Source: an uncultured Phascolarctobacterium sp. (GTDB taxonomy: Bacteria > Bacillota > Negativicutes > Acidaminococcales > Acidaminococcaceae). From it: DNA of 55,770 bases. How positions within the stretch are numbered: the first letter of the stretch is position 1; each line of letters begins with the position of its first letter. Positions 1 to 8,921 of the stretch are shown here, piece after piece. Under the pieces are notes generated by a model. The model was not told where the DNA came from and did no database searches. It worked only from the letters and a program-made list of their open reading frames with translations. Both the position numbers and the translations under genes were made by a program. The DNA lies in assembly GCA_947629685.1 (NCBI GenBank), contig CANREP010000012.1, forward strand, positions 1 through 55,770, read 5' to 3'.

Positions 1-38
1 TGTAAAATACAGGGAAGCATCCATGTGCTGAGTCTAAT

Positions 39-176
39 TCATAAAACAATGTGTCCAGAATTCTGGGTACATATCAATAGTCCAAAGGCTTTTACCTTTT
101 CTTCTGACGACCAGTAACTCTTAGTCAGATACCAGACATCTTTAAAAAACTGTTTGGTCAGATTAAATCTGTGCAA
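39..176 (-). pseudogene. N-terminal fragment of a YddA/SbmA-like ABC exporter
   Basis: From a TTG at 176, preceded by a G-rich Shine-Dalgarno six bases away, 45 codons run to a TGA at 39. The segment FFKDVWYLTKSYWSSEEK followed by AFGLL resembles the start of YddA/SbmA-type ABC exporters, which normally begin with 'FW(R)LAKPYW.SEE(R/K)' and continue for about 550 residues with membrane segments and an ATPase. Here similarity fades after about residue 36 and the frame closes. None of the three frames in bases 1-38 clearly resumes the family sequence. I read it as a decayed or truncated gene; an unrelated small ORF is the alternative. It is separated from the RND operon by a terminator and has its own promoter-like region. 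Confidence 0.4.
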
Positions 177-194
177 ACCGTTCCCCCCTCTATT

Positions 195-233
195 TATCGT
201 AATATTATTTATTATACAATATAAATTACGATA
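195..233. promoter_or_regulatory. Inverted repeat flanking a TATAAT box
   Basis: Perfect 9-bp arms, TATCGTAAT (195-203) and ATTACGATA (225-233), enclose a leftward TATAAT box (211-216). A repeat that brackets a -10 element is typical of a repressor operator. It lies just upstream of the ABC-exporter fragment at 39-176. The -35 region is weak. The cognate regulator is not in the window. Confidence 0.4.
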
Positions 234-240
234 TTTGTGT

Positions 241-273
241 AAAAAAAATGCTCTGCAAAAGCAGAGCATTTTT
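241..273. terminator. Intrinsic terminator of the RND operon
   Basis: Stem ATGCTCTGC / GCAGAGCAT with an AAAA loop, flanked by eight A's on one side and a T-run on the other, so it can act in both directions. It sits directly after the stop codon of the RND gene. Confidence 0.9.
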
Positions 274-278
274 ATTGA

Positions 279-3200
279 TTACTGTTCTGACTGTTCAGTT
301 TTTTTCTTCTTGCTGAAAAAACGTTCCACAACTACGAACAGTACTGGAATCAGGAACACGCCCAACAGCGTATTGATAAACATACCGCCAACAACGGCGT
401 TACCCATGGAAACACGGGCGCCTGCGCCGGGGCCGGTAGCAATAGCAAGCGGTACGCAGCCAAGGATGAAGGCGAAAGACGTCATCAAGATAGGACGAAG
501 ACGTACACGAGCCGCTTCAATAGCAGCATGTACAACATCCATGCCGTTTTCCATATTCATCTTAGCGTACTCGACGATAAGTATCGCATTCTTAGCAGCC
601 AGACCAATCAGCGTAATCAGGCCTATCTGCATATATACGTCGTTATTCTGTCCGCGCAGATACTGAGCCAGGAAGCAGCCGAATACCGCGGTAGGAACAG
701 ACATCAATACTGCCAGAGGAATAGTCCAGCTTTCATAAAGCGCAGCCAGACACAGGAATACGAAAATCAGAGAAATAATGAAGATCTGGGTGGAACGACC
801 GCCAGCCTCAACTTCATCGCGGCTCTGGTCAACCCACTCGTAAGTATAAGTAGTAGGCAATACTTCTGCGACAACTTCTTCCAAAGCAGCCATTGCCTGA
901 CCGGTAGAATAACCATCTGCCGGGTCACCGGCAATCTTAAACGCACTGGTGCCGTTGTAACGGGTCATGATGACAGAAGTATTTTCATTCTTAGCTTTTA
1001 CCAAAGTATTCAGCGGTACCATGCCGCCTTCGTTGCTGCGCACAAAGAAGAAGCGCATATCGTCGGCACTGGTACGGTGAGCCGGATCAGCCTGCATAAC
1101 TACTTTCCATACACGGCCGAAACTGTTGATATCATTGATTTCAGTACCGCCGAGGAAAGCCTGCAGCGCCGTAAAGACGCTGGATACCGGCACGTTAAGA
1201 GATTCCGCCTTTTCACGGTCTACCTCAAACTGATAGGTCGGCGTATTGGTATTCAAAGTGGTATAAATCATACCAACTTCAGGACGCTGACGAGCTTTAG
1301 CAAGGAACTCATTAGCACGGCTGCTCATGGTATTAACATCTTCACCGGCCAAGTTCATGATATACATGCTTAAGGTACCAGTATTGGAAGCACCGGGCAG
1401 AGAAGGCGGCTGGAAAGCCATAACGGAAGCGTCCGTTATCTGCGAGCCTTCTTTTAAAATCAAGGGGATAACTTCCTGGATAGTGTTATCACGCTTGTCA
1501 AAATCTTCCATAGCTACTACGGCAAGGCCTGCGCTGGCTTTTTGTGCATTGGACAGGATATCGACGCCGCCTACTGTCAGAACATTTTTAACGCCTGGCA
1601 GCTTTCTCAGCTTGTCATCCAAATCCGCTAAAATCTGCATGGTACGATTAGCAGAAGCACCTTCCGGCAGGGAAACAGAGATAGCGCTCATGCCCTGGTC
1701 TTCGTTAGGTACGAAACCAGTAGGTGTTACCTTAGCCAAGGCAACGATACAGATGACCATGACTACCAGGCAGCACAGAATCAATTTGGATTTACGGATA
1801 CATTTTTCCACATTGGTAACATACCTGCCGAGGGTATTGGTAAACCATCTGTTAAAGCCAACTACCATTTTGCCGATAAAGCCTTTAGGAACATCTTCTT
1901 CGCCCTTTTTCACCAGCAGCAATGCGCACAGTGCCGGAGTAAGGGAAAGCGCGACGATAGCAGAAAGCATCATGGATACAGAAACTGTGATAGCAAACTG
2001 TTTGTACAGTTCGCCGACAGTACCGCCGGTAAAGGCAACAGGGATAAATACCGCACTCAGTACGAAGGCAATAGCCACAACAGGGCCGGATACCTCGTTC
2101 ATTGCACGATAGGTAGCTTCACGCGGCGACATACCGTTATCCTGGATATGATGTTCTACTGCTTCAACAACGACGATGGCGTCATCGACAACAAGGCCGA
2201 TGGCCAGGATCATAGCAAAAGCAGTCAAGGTGTTGATAGTAAAGCCTAAAAGCACGAAAGACGCCAGCGTACCAACCAGGGATACCGGCACAGCCAGCAG
2301 TGGAATCATCGTTGCACGCCAGCTGCCTAAGAAGATAAATACTACAAAAATAACCAGTACCAAAGCTTCAAAGAAAGTATGTGCAACCTTGCTTAAGGAT
2401 TCGGTAATAAACTGGGTATTATCCTGAACAACAATCAGTTCCATATCGCTGGGGAAACGGGTCTGAGCATCTGCAAGTACTTCTCTGATATTGGCTACCG
2501 TTTCCAGAGAGTTGGCATCAGAAGTAAGCGAAACCGGGAAAATAACGGCGTCGCCACCGTTTAACTGGCTGGCAACCAAATCGCTGCGGGCGCCCGGTTT
2601 TATTTCGGCGATATCGCGTAATTTCAGATTATCGCCCTTGCTGGAACGGATAATAACATTACCAAATTCCTCAGGCGTATTCAAACGTCCCTGTGCGCTG
2701 GCCGAATAAGCCTTTTCCTGTTCTTCAGTCGTCGGACGGTTACCGATGGAACCTACCGGCGCCTGGATATTCTGACTTTTAATGGCGCTGGAAACATCAT
2801 CGACAGTTACCCCCAGCTGAGCCATTTTTTCAGGGTTCAGCCAGATACGCATGGAATATTCCGGGCCATATTCGTCAATCCTCGAAACACCCTTAACACG
2901 CTTTACTGCGTCAATAAAGTTAGCGTCGGCATAAGTTCTGAGGAACATAGAGTCATAAGTCTTATTGGGAGAATACAGACCAAAGTACATAATGGTCTCG
3001 GCAGATTCCTTAGAAGTAGTGATACCATAGCTGGTTACCTCACTGGGCATGGAGCTGTTAGCCTGAGATACACGGTTCTGTACTTCTACGGAGCCGATGT
3101 CAGCATTCTTGTCCAGATTGAACTGAACATTAAGTTGGTACTGACCGGAGCTGGTGCTGGTAGAAGTCATATCCAGCATGTTCTCTACGCCCATTACCTT

Positions 3201-3401
3201 CTGCTCGATTGCCTGCGCAACAGATTTTTCTACCGTATCGGCGCTGGCGCCTACATAAGTAGTATCTACAGCAATACGCGGCTTGGTAATCTGCGGATAT
3301 TGCGCAATAGGCAGGCTGAATCCGGCAATGGTACCCAAAAGGGTAATAATGATAGCCAGCACTATTGCAAAGACCGGACGGTCAATAAAAAAACGTGCCA
3401 T
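279..3401 (-). CDS. RND multidrug efflux transporter, HAE1 (AcrB/MexB) family
   Basis: Inner-membrane proton-driven pump, 1040 residues, the usual length of the HAE1 family. The N-terminus (MARFFIDRPVFAIVLAIII) is the classic AcrB first helix. The proton-relay aspartate pair is visible in 'GLVVDDAIVVVEA' (about residue 405), and the second-half counterpart in 'LAAKNAILIVEYAKM'. It lies 13 bp after its adaptor gene, so both are one operon. The outer-membrane channel (TolC/OprM-like) is not in the window. HAE1 pumps export drugs, bile salts or dyes; the substrate cannot be read from sequence. The pump implies an outer membrane. Confidence 0.95.
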   Translation of the reverse strand: MARFFIDRPVFAIVLAIIITLLGTIAGFSLPIAQYPQITKPRIAVDTTYVGASADTVEKSVAQAIEQKVMGVENMLDMTSTSTSSGQYQLNVQFNLDKNADIGSVEVQNRVSQANSSMPSEVTSYGITTSKESAETIMYFGLYSPNKTYDSMFLRTYADANFIDAVKRVKGVSRIDEYGPEYSMRIWLNPEKMAQLGVTVDDVSSAIKSQNIQAPVGSIGNRPTTEEQEKAYSASAQGRLNTPEEFGNVIIRSSKGDNLKLRDIAEIKPGARSDLVASQLNGGDAVIFPVSLTSDANSLETVANIREVLADAQTRFPSDMELIVVQDNTQFITESLSKVAHTFFEALVLVIFVVFIFLGSWRATMIPLLAVPVSLVGTLASFVLLGFTINTLTAFAMILAIGLVVDDAIVVVEAVEHHIQDNGMSPREATYRAMNEVSGPVVAIAFVLSAVFIPVAFTGGTVGELYKQFAITVSVSMMLSAIVALSLTPALCALLLVKKGEEDVPKGFIGKMVVGFNRWFTNTLGRYVTNVEKCIRKSKLILCCLVVMVICIVALAKVTPTGFVPNEDQGMSAISVSLPEGASANRTMQILADLDDKLRKLPGVKNVLTVGGVDILSNAQKASAGLAVVAMEDFDKRDNTIQEVIPLILKEGSQITDASVMAFQPPSLPGASNTGTLSMYIMNLAGEDVNTMSSRANEFLAKARQRPEVGMIYTTLNTNTPTYQFEVDREKAESLNVPVSSVFTALQAFLGGTEINDINSFGRVWKVVMQADPAHRTSADDMRFFFVRSNEGGMVPLNTLVKAKNENTSVIMTRYNGTSAFKIAGDPADGYSTGQAMAALEEVVAEVLPTTYTYEWVDQSRDEVEAGGRSTQIFIISLIFVFLCLAALYESWTIPLAVLMSVPTAVFGCFLAQYLRGQNNDVYMQIGLITLIGLAAKNAILIVEYAKMNMENGMDVVHAAIEAARVRLRPILMTSFAFILGCVPLAIATGPGAGARVSMGNAVVGGMFINTLLGVFLIPVLFVVVERFFSKKKKTEQSEQ

Positions 3402-3414
3402 TTAACCTGCCTCC

Positions 3415-4587
3415 TTATTGCTGTTTATCTTGCGTTTCGGCAGTGTTCAAATCAGCCTCCGTCATAGGTTCTGCAGTAACCTGGCTGCCCTGACGAAGCT
3501 TGCCTGTACCTTCGACAACAATATTTTCACTGCCTTCCAGACCGCTTTCAACCATATACATACGGCCGACGATAGGACCTACAGTGATTTCTTTCATATT
3601 AACCTTGCTGTCATCGCCGATGACATAGACAAATTTCTTATACATCAGTTCAACAACAGCGCGCTGCGGGATAAGCAGAGCATTTTCCCTCACACCGCCG
3701 ATTGCCTGCACATGGGCAAACATACCCGGCAGCAATTTGCGCTGGGGATTGTCAAACAGCGCCCTGATAGTCAAAGTACCGGTATTATCGCTGATGCCGC
3801 GGTTAACTTCGGCAACCTTGCCTTTTAACTCATAAGTGCTGCCGTCGCTGAGAATAATGGACAAATTCTCCAGCGATGCCTGACCGTTATTATCATGAGC
3901 AGACGATAATTTCAGATATTCCGGCTCAGCCACGCTGAACTTAACAAATACCGGATTGGTATTAGAAATAGTTGCAAGTACGGTCTGCCCTGCCGTAGCA
4001 TAGTTACCAACTTCTAAAGCAGTAGTATCGATACGGCCAGTAAAAGGTGCAACTACGCTGGTCTCCTGCATATCTATTTCTGCATTGCGCAGCAGTGCTT
4101 CCATCGCATTAACGGAAGCCTGAGCCTGGTCACGCTGCATAATAGCGTTATCCATAGTCTGCTTGGATACGGCAGACTGTTCATACAATCTTGTATAACG
4201 CTCTGCATCCATGGCAGCATTTGCCAAAGTCGCTTTGGCGTTGGCAAGGTTTGCCTGAGCGTTCAGCATATTGGCCTGATATGTGCGAGGATCAATAGAA
4301 TACAGTACCTGCCCGGCCTGTACGGTTTCACCGCCGTTAAAATACTTGCCGGTGATCTGTCCAGAAACCTGCGATACCAGATTCATTTCCTGCTGAGCTT
4401 CTACAAAGCCAGTATAGTCATATACCATCGGCGTATCACGCTTGATTACCTGCATGGATTTGACCGCAACTGCAGCTGCCTGCGGCTGCTCATTTTTACC
4501 GCACCCCGCTATGCCCATCATCAGCCCGAGAGCCAGCGCTGCCGCAACAGTTTTTTTAGCTTTGCAGGAGCCGATAAAATCAAACAT
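3415..4587 (-). CDS. RND efflux periplasmic adaptor subunit (membrane fusion protein)
   Basis: AcrA/MexA-type adaptor of 390 residues, first gene of the pump operon. A basic start and hydrophobic stretch end in a lipobox (MGIAGCGK, Cys about 29), predicting a lipoprotein anchored in the inner membrane. The order is family-typical: lipoyl/barrel-sandwich half ('VSQVSGQITGKYFNGGETVQAGQ'-like), alpha-hairpin rich in Ala/Gln ('NAQANLANAKATLANAA'), second lipoyl half ('VVAPFTGRIDTTALEVGNY') and beta-barrel/MP domains. A good promoter lies about 80 bp upstream. It bridges the RND pump to an outer-membrane channel. Confidence 0.93.
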   Translation of the reverse strand: MFDFIGSCKAKKTVAAALALGLMMGIAGCGKNEQPQAAAVAVKSMQVIKRDTPMVYDYTGFVEAQQEMNLVSQVSGQITGKYFNGGETVQAGQVLYSIDPRTYQANMLNAQANLANAKATLANAAMDAERYTRLYEQSAVSKQTMDNAIMQRDQAQASVNAMEALLRNAEIDMQETSVVAPFTGRIDTTALEVGNYATAGQTVLATISNTNPVFVKFSVAEPEYLKLSSAHDNNGQASLENLSIILSDGSTYELKGKVAEVNRGISDNTGTLTIRALFDNPQRKLLPGMFAHVQAIGGVRENALLIPQRAVVELMYKKFVYVIGDDSKVNMKEITVGPIVGRMYMVESGLEGSENIVVEGTGKLRQGSQVTAEPMTEADLNTAETQDKQQ

Positions 4588-4668
4588 ACAAAATCCTCCT
4601 CTTTTCTTTTATTTAGAAACGTAACTTCTTTGCAATTAAAGATATTGAGCCAGTTTCAGAATAATAAT

Positions 4669-4697
4669 ATTATAAAATAGGGATATAAGAAAAGCAA
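4669..4697 (-). promoter_or_regulatory. Sigma-70/A promoter of the adaptor-RND operon
   Basis: Leftward: -35 TTGCTT (4692-4697), 17-bp spacer, -10 TATAAT (4669-4674). Transcription would start near 4662, about 75 bp before the adaptor start codon. Confidence 0.6.
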
Positions 4698-4765
4698 ATG
4701 TAATTCAATAAGATTAGCATTATTTTTCGTTTATTTCCTGTTATTATCTACGTTTTTCAGTTTTT

Positions 4766-4783
4766 GCTGACTGGCCAGTCAGC
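4766..4783. promoter_or_regulatory. Perfect 18-bp palindrome, candidate TetR-type operator
   Basis: GCTGACTGG followed by CCAGTCAGC, a perfect dyad without loop and without a T-run downstream in either direction, so not a terminator. TetR-family operators are often of this kind (TGACTGG-CCAGTCA core). It overlaps the stop codon of the gene at 4779-6035 and lies about 70 bp upstream of the -35 box of the efflux operon. No TetR gene is present in the window. Confidence 0.45.
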
Positions 4784-6035
4784 TCAGCCACTTTTTATCT
4801 CGCAAAAATTTATGCAGATTGCCTATCGCATAGCAGGAAACTTCATCCTGTCCGCATATATTGACAATCAGACAAAGTTTTTTATCAGCAAGATACCACT
4901 CCGCCGGCAATTCCTCGGTAAATTCTATCTTATCGTTAGTATTCAGCAAATTCAAAAGCGGCAGCAAGTCAGGATCTTCAGTCCGCAGGATATCCTCCAG
5001 TCGTATTACGCTGCCTGTCTGCGGGTCAAGATTCACCTGGTGATGCACAAAATTGTTTTTGCCGCTGATCAGCTGGATACTCAGCAAATCTTTATCTGCC
5101 CGCAGGACGTTGAAAGCCGTATCAGCTTCGCCGCTGACAAATTTTTCCAGGTACGTCTCATTTTCCTGCCGCAAAATATCATTCACCTTATTCTGCAGCA
5201 GTACATTTTCCTTATATGCTACTAACGGATAGGTGGCCTCTCCTCCGGGAGCTACTATCTTGCACGGCAATACAGTATAACCGTCGCCTTCACACCCTTC
5301 ATTGATTGTATTACCCTTGGCAATATCGCCCGCTACCAGAATGGTAAAGCCGCTGCAATCCCACTTGCTGTCGGCATTCAGCTTCCACACTGCGCCGATA
5401 TCAGCCAGCACTTTTTTATCGGCAGTTATCTTCTGTACGGTCAGGACTTCCTGCTGTCCATCGCCGTCAATATCTCTGGCTGTCAGAGAATTTAATTTTT
5501 CCGCCCGGGCCTGCCTCCTTGCCGGAGTTATTTCCTCCAGCAAGCCGCAATCGACCTGCATGGAACTGCTGCTGCCGTCGCACATCGTCACCTTCAGACA
5601 ATCGCCCTGCAGATGAGCTTGCGCTACCACGCCATAATTATCGGTGCCAGTAAAAATCTCCTTGATTTCTTTGTAATCTCTGAAATCAATAATCCTGTAT
5701 TCTGTAGGTCTCCGCCAGTTACCCTGCGCTACGGACAGCAGCAGCTGGCTGCCTTCACTGCCTACGCTGACCATTTCCAGCATACAGTTATAACCGCCCT
5801 TGACTGTAGGATTATAAGCGGCCTTGATTATACCCTCTTTATTTTTAAACAACAGCAGCAGGTCATCTGCATAACCGCTGGCCAATCTGTCTCCCCACAG
5901 CTCTATCTCCATTGCTGCGCCGCTTATGGGGGCTTCTACCGCTGCCAGCCGTACATTTTCTGCAGCTGCCGTCATACTGATGCAGCAGGACAAAATACAG
6001 GCCGTCAGCAACCGTTTTATTTGATTGCTCTTCAT
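4779..6035 (-). CDS. Secreted protein, FG-GAP-like repeat plus DUF3298/RsiV-like C-terminus
   Basis: 418 residues with a signal peptide ending near AAA (about residue 25), so exported. Around residue 190 'DIDGDGQQEVLTV' matches the calcium-binding FG-GAP/VCBS style loop. The C-terminal 150 residues ('YPLVAYKENVLLQNKVNDIL...', '...LDPQTGSVIRLEDIL') resemble the DUF3298/RsiV domain of extracytoplasmic proteins. I cannot assign a function. It points toward the efflux operon but has its own extended -10 (TATAAT 6071-6076). No terminator was seen after it, so readthrough into the pump operon is possible. Confidence 0.75.
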   Translation of the reverse strand: MKSNQIKRLLTACILSCCISMTAAAENVRLAAVEAPISGAAMEIELWGDRLASGYADDLLLLFKNKEGIIKAAYNPTVKGGYNCMLEMVSVGSEGSQLLLSVAQGNWRRPTEYRIIDFRDYKEIKEIFTGTDNYGVVAQAHLQGDCLKVTMCDGSSSSMQVDCGLLEEITPARRQARAEKLNSLTARDIDGDGQQEVLTVQKITADKKVLADIGAVWKLNADSKWDCSGFTILVAGDIAKGNTINEGCEGDGYTVLPCKIVAPGGEATYPLVAYKENVLLQNKVNDILRQENETYLEKFVSGEADTAFNVLRADKDLLSIQLISGKNNFVHHQVNLDPQTGSVIRLEDILRTEDPDLLPLLNLLNTNDKIEFTEELPAEWYLADKKLCLIVNICGQDEVSCYAIGNLHKFLRDKKWLS

Positions 6036-6237
6036 CTTACTTTCACATCCCTTTAAAGTCGCTTGTTCCCATTATACCATGATAGTCCGCAGCAATATAC
6101 ATAATCTTGTTACAGATGTTATATTTTACATTCCCGTCAAGAATTTTTTTGATTATTTTTCCCGCTTTACTGCAAAGTTAAACTGAATAGTGTAGAATAA
6201 CTTATAAATATTTCAATATCAGAAAGGATCTGTCTTT

Positions 6238-7251
6238 ATGAAAAAACTGCTCGCATCCATCATGCTGCTATGCATGGTCATCGCTGCCGCCGGCTGTTCC
6301 TCCGGCGCCAAGGAAAGCCCTGCCAAAACAACTCCCGTAAGTCTTGGTATGCTGCGTCTTACCAGCAGCGCGCCTCTCTTTATCGCTATAGAAAAAGGCT
6401 ACTTTGCCGAAGAAGGTCTGAAAATCGAGCCTCAATGGTTTGACGCCGCTCATCCTATCGCCGTAGCTACCGCTTCTTCTAAAATAGACGTAGGCGCTAC
6501 CGGCATTACCGCCAGTCTGTTCAATATGGCAGCCAGCGGCCAGAAACTTTCCATTGTGGCGGATAAAGGCCGTGAACAAAAAGGCTTCCCTTCTTCCGCT
6601 CTGCTGGTAACAACCGATAATTACAATCAGGGCGTGACTACCCTGGCTGTGCTACAAGGTAAACGTATCGGCATCACCCAGAAAGGCTCTACTTTCCATT
6701 ATATGCTGGGACGTCTGCTGGAAACCAGCGGTCTTACCTTAGACGACGTACAACTGGTACCTTTAAATAAACTGAGCGCCGTGATGGCCGCGCTGGAAAG
6801 CAAGCAGATTGATGCTGCCATCCTCAATGAGCCCAATATCACCAAAGTAGAAAAAGCAGGTTACGGCAAAACTATCGTCCAGGTAGGCGATGTTATCCCC
6901 TATCAGACTTCCGCTATCTTCTATTCTCCTGAATTCAGCAAAAACGAAAATGCCGGAGTGCGTTTTATGAAAGCTTATACGAAAGCCTGCCATTATTATT
7001 ACGACGCCGTTATCGATAAAAAAGACCCGCAGAAATTTGACGAAGTTATCGGCATCATCGCCAAATATGTCAATGCGCCGGTAGAGGATATCAAGCTCGG
7101 ACTTCCTTACATCGACCGTGACGGTAAGCTGCTGAGCAGTGATATCACTACCCAGATCAGCTGGTATGAGGCTAACGGCCTTTTAAACGGCTCTTTGAAG
7201 ACAGAACAGATAGTCAACAACCAGTTCCTGGACAAGGCACTGGCCAAATAA
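6238..7251 (+). CDS. ABC transporter substrate-binding lipoprotein, NMT1/SsuA/NrtA type
   Basis: 337 residues. The signal peptide has the lipobox AAAGCSSG (Cys about 20), so it is membrane-anchored in the periplasm. The pattern 'SLGMLRLTSSAPLFIAIEKGYFAEEGLKIEPQWF' is the hallmark N-terminus of the NMT1/THI5-like family that binds nitrate, sulfonates, taurine or thiamine precursors; the ligand cannot be told from sequence. An AAAGGA Shine-Dalgarno lies 9 bases upstream of the ATG. First gene of an SBP-ATPase-permease operon, followed by an intercistronic hairpin. Confidence 0.88.
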   Translation: MKKLLASIMLLCMVIAAAGCSSGAKESPAKTTPVSLGMLRLTSSAPLFIAIEKGYFAEEGLKIEPQWFDAAHPIAVATASSKIDVGATGITASLFNMAASGQKLSIVADKGREQKGFPSSALLVTTDNYNQGVTTLAVLQGKRIGITQKGSTFHYMLGRLLETSGLTLDDVQLVPLNKLSAVMAALESKQIDAAILNEPNITKVEKAGYGKTIVQVGDVIPYQTSAIFYSPEFSKNENAGVRFMKAYTKACHYYYDAVIDKKDPQKFDEVIGIIAKYVNAPVEDIKLGLPYIDRDGKLLSSDITTQISWYEANGLLNGSLKTEQIVNNQFLDKALAK

Positions 7252-7253
7252 CT

Positions 7254-7277
7254 GAAGGGCAGAAAATTCTGCCCTTC
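7254..7277 (+). terminator. Intercistronic hairpin (partial terminator)
   Basis: Arms GAAGGGCAGAA and TTCTGCCCTTC with an AA loop, directly after the SBP stop codon, followed only by TTTACTT. The weak U-tract suggests partial termination or 3'-end protection, letting the binding protein be made in excess of the ATPase and permease. Confidence 0.6.
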
Positions 7278-7296
7278 TTTACTTGAGGAGAAAGAT

Positions 7297-8085
7297 ATGC
7301 AATTAGTAATAGACAATATCTGCAAAGATTTTACCAATCGAAAAGGGCAGTCGCTGCCCGTACTCGAAAATATCAGCCTCACTGTCCGGGAACAGGAGTT
7401 CATTGCCATCGTAGGTCCTTCCGGCTGCGGTAAATCCACCCTGCTCAATCTTACGGCAGGCCTGCTGGAGCCTTCTTCCGGTAAAATAAGCTTTACCGAT
7501 GTCCGCCCCGGCTATCAGCCCCATATGAGTATCGTCTTTCAGGAAACCGGTCTTTTTCCCTGGCGCAGCGTTTATGACAACGTGGCTTTCGGACTGGAAG
7601 CAAAAAACGTACCGGCAGACGAAAAAAAGCAGCGCGTACAAAAATATATAGAACTGGTAGGACTTAAAGGCTTTGAAAGCGCCTACCCCCATCAGTTAAG
7701 CGGCGGTATGCGTCAAAGAGCAGGTATTGCCCGGGCAATGTCTATTGAGCCGGACCTGCTGCTGATGGACGAGCCGTTCTCAGCCCTGGATGCCCAGACG
7801 CGCACGATTATGCAGGAAGAACTGGTTACTTTATGGGAAAAAACGCGTCTGACTACCCTGTATGTCACCCATAATATCCAGGAAGCCGTTATGCTGGCCG
7901 ACCGTATCGTCCTACTTTCCCGCCGTCCCGGCAGGATCAGCCAGATCATCACTGTCGATGTACCAAGGGCTGAACGCAGCCTGCCGCAGCACACGGAAGC
8001 TATCGCAGGCTTTACCCGCACTATCTGGGAGCATATCAGCAAAGACGCGCGGGCTGCTCTGATGGAGGTGGAAAATAATGAATGA
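7297..8085 (+). CDS. ABC transporter ATP-binding protein, SsuB/TauB/NrtD type
   Basis: 262 residues, cytoplasmic ATPase of the importer. Walker A GPSGCGKST (about residue 43), Q-loop in 'VFQETGLFPW', signature 'LSGGMRQRAGIARA', Walker B 'LLLMDEPFSALD' and switch histidine 'YVTHNIQEA' are all intact. The 'QETGLFPWR' Q-loop context is typical of the nitrate/sulfonate/taurine subfamily. SD GAGGAG is upstream of the ATG. The 3' end overlaps the permease start by 8 bp, indicating coupling. Confidence 0.93.
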   Translation: MQLVIDNICKDFTNRKGQSLPVLENISLTVREQEFIAIVGPSGCGKSTLLNLTAGLLEPSSGKISFTDVRPGYQPHMSIVFQETGLFPWRSVYDNVAFGLEAKNVPADEKKQRVQKYIELVGLKGFESAYPHQLSGGMRQRAGIARAMSIEPDLLLMDEPFSALDAQTRTIMQEELVTLWEKTRLTTLYVTHNIQEAVMLADRIVLLSRRPGRISQIITVDVPRAERSLPQHTEAIAGFTRTIWEHISKDARAALMEVENNE

Positions 8086-8866
8086 ATTTATCGTTACTAA
8101 CAGGATGAAATACTGGCAGAAGACTTATCCGCACTGGTACTCCCTGTGCTTCGTCTTCCTGCTTCTGTGCCTGTGGGAAGCAATCTGCCGCGCCGGCATA
8201 GTTTCTTCCCTCTTTCTGCCCGCGCCTACGCAGATCCTCAGCGCATTATTTACGATGACAGCCAGCGGCGAAATAGCCGTCAGTCTGGCAGCCAGTCTGG
8301 TACGCATCGCTCTCGGCTTTGTTATCGGCGCCCTGCTCGGTCTTGCCGCAGGACTCATTACCGGCACCTCCGCCCTGGCTGACCGCCTATGTTCCCCTGT
8401 TGTCAACGCTCTTTATCCTATTCCTAAAATTGCCCTGCTGCCCTTATTTATCCTCTGGCTCGGCATCGGCGAACTTTCCAAAATCACCATTATCGCCACC
8501 GGCGTCTTTTTCCCTGTGGCCATGAATACTTTTGCCGGCGTCAGGAATGTCGACCCGCTGCTGCTGAAAGTTGCTGCCAGCTTCAACGCCAGCCGCTGGC
8601 TGACCATGAAAGCTATCATCCTGCCTAACGCCCTGCCCATGATTTTTACGGGGCTGCGGCTGGCAGCTGGTACCTCGCTGCTGCTGCTTGTCGCTGCGGA
8701 AATGATTGCCGCCCAGACCGGCATCGGCGCACTCATCCTGCATTACGGCGATTTGATGATTACTGACCGCTTAATGGCAGGCGTCATCATTCTGTCGCTC
8801 TTAGGCGTCATATTCAACTTTATTTTATTGTGGTGTGAAAAGAAAGCCGTTCCCTGGAAAAATTAA
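8078..8866 (+). CDS. ABC transporter permease, SsuC/TauC/NrtB type
   Basis: 262 residues with about six hydrophobic segments and a BPD_transp_1 signature: the EAA-like loop 'LKVAASFNASRWLTMKAIILPNALPMIFTGLR' contacts the ATPase. 'LYPIPKIALLPLFILWLGIGELSKI' is diagnostic of the sulfonate/nitrate/taurine permease family. Translation overlaps the ATPase gene. The last gene of the operon, it is followed by a strong terminator. Confidence 0.92.
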   Translation: MNEFIVTNRMKYWQKTYPHWYSLCFVFLLLCLWEAICRAGIVSSLFLPAPTQILSALFTMTASGEIAVSLAASLVRIALGFVIGALLGLAAGLITGTSALADRLCSPVVNALYPIPKIALLPLFILWLGIGELSKITIIATGVFFPVAMNTFAGVRNVDPLLLKVAASFNASRWLTMKAIILPNALPMIFTGLRLAAGTSLLLLVAAEMIAAQTGIGALILHYGDLMITDRLMAGVIILSLLGVIFNFILLWCEKKAVPWKN

Positions 8867-8888
8867 ACTTAAACAAAATATTTAAAAT

Positions 8889-8920
8889 AAAAACAGCAGC
8901 CAAAAGGCTGCTGTTTTTAT
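8889..8920. terminator. Bidirectional terminator between convergent operons
   Basis: Stem AAAACAGCAGCC / GGCTGCTGTTTT with loop AAAA, A-run before and T-run after. Serves the permease (rightward) and the NRAMP gene (leftward). Confidence 0.9.
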
Positions 8921-8921
8921 T

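Noticed and set aside
154-666. Rightward 170-codon frame across the RND terminator
   Set aside because: It overlaps the conserved RND C-terminus antisense and runs through the terminator hairpin.
4766-4783. The 18-bp palindrome as an intrinsic terminator
   Set aside because: No loop and no T-tract on the 3' side in either direction.
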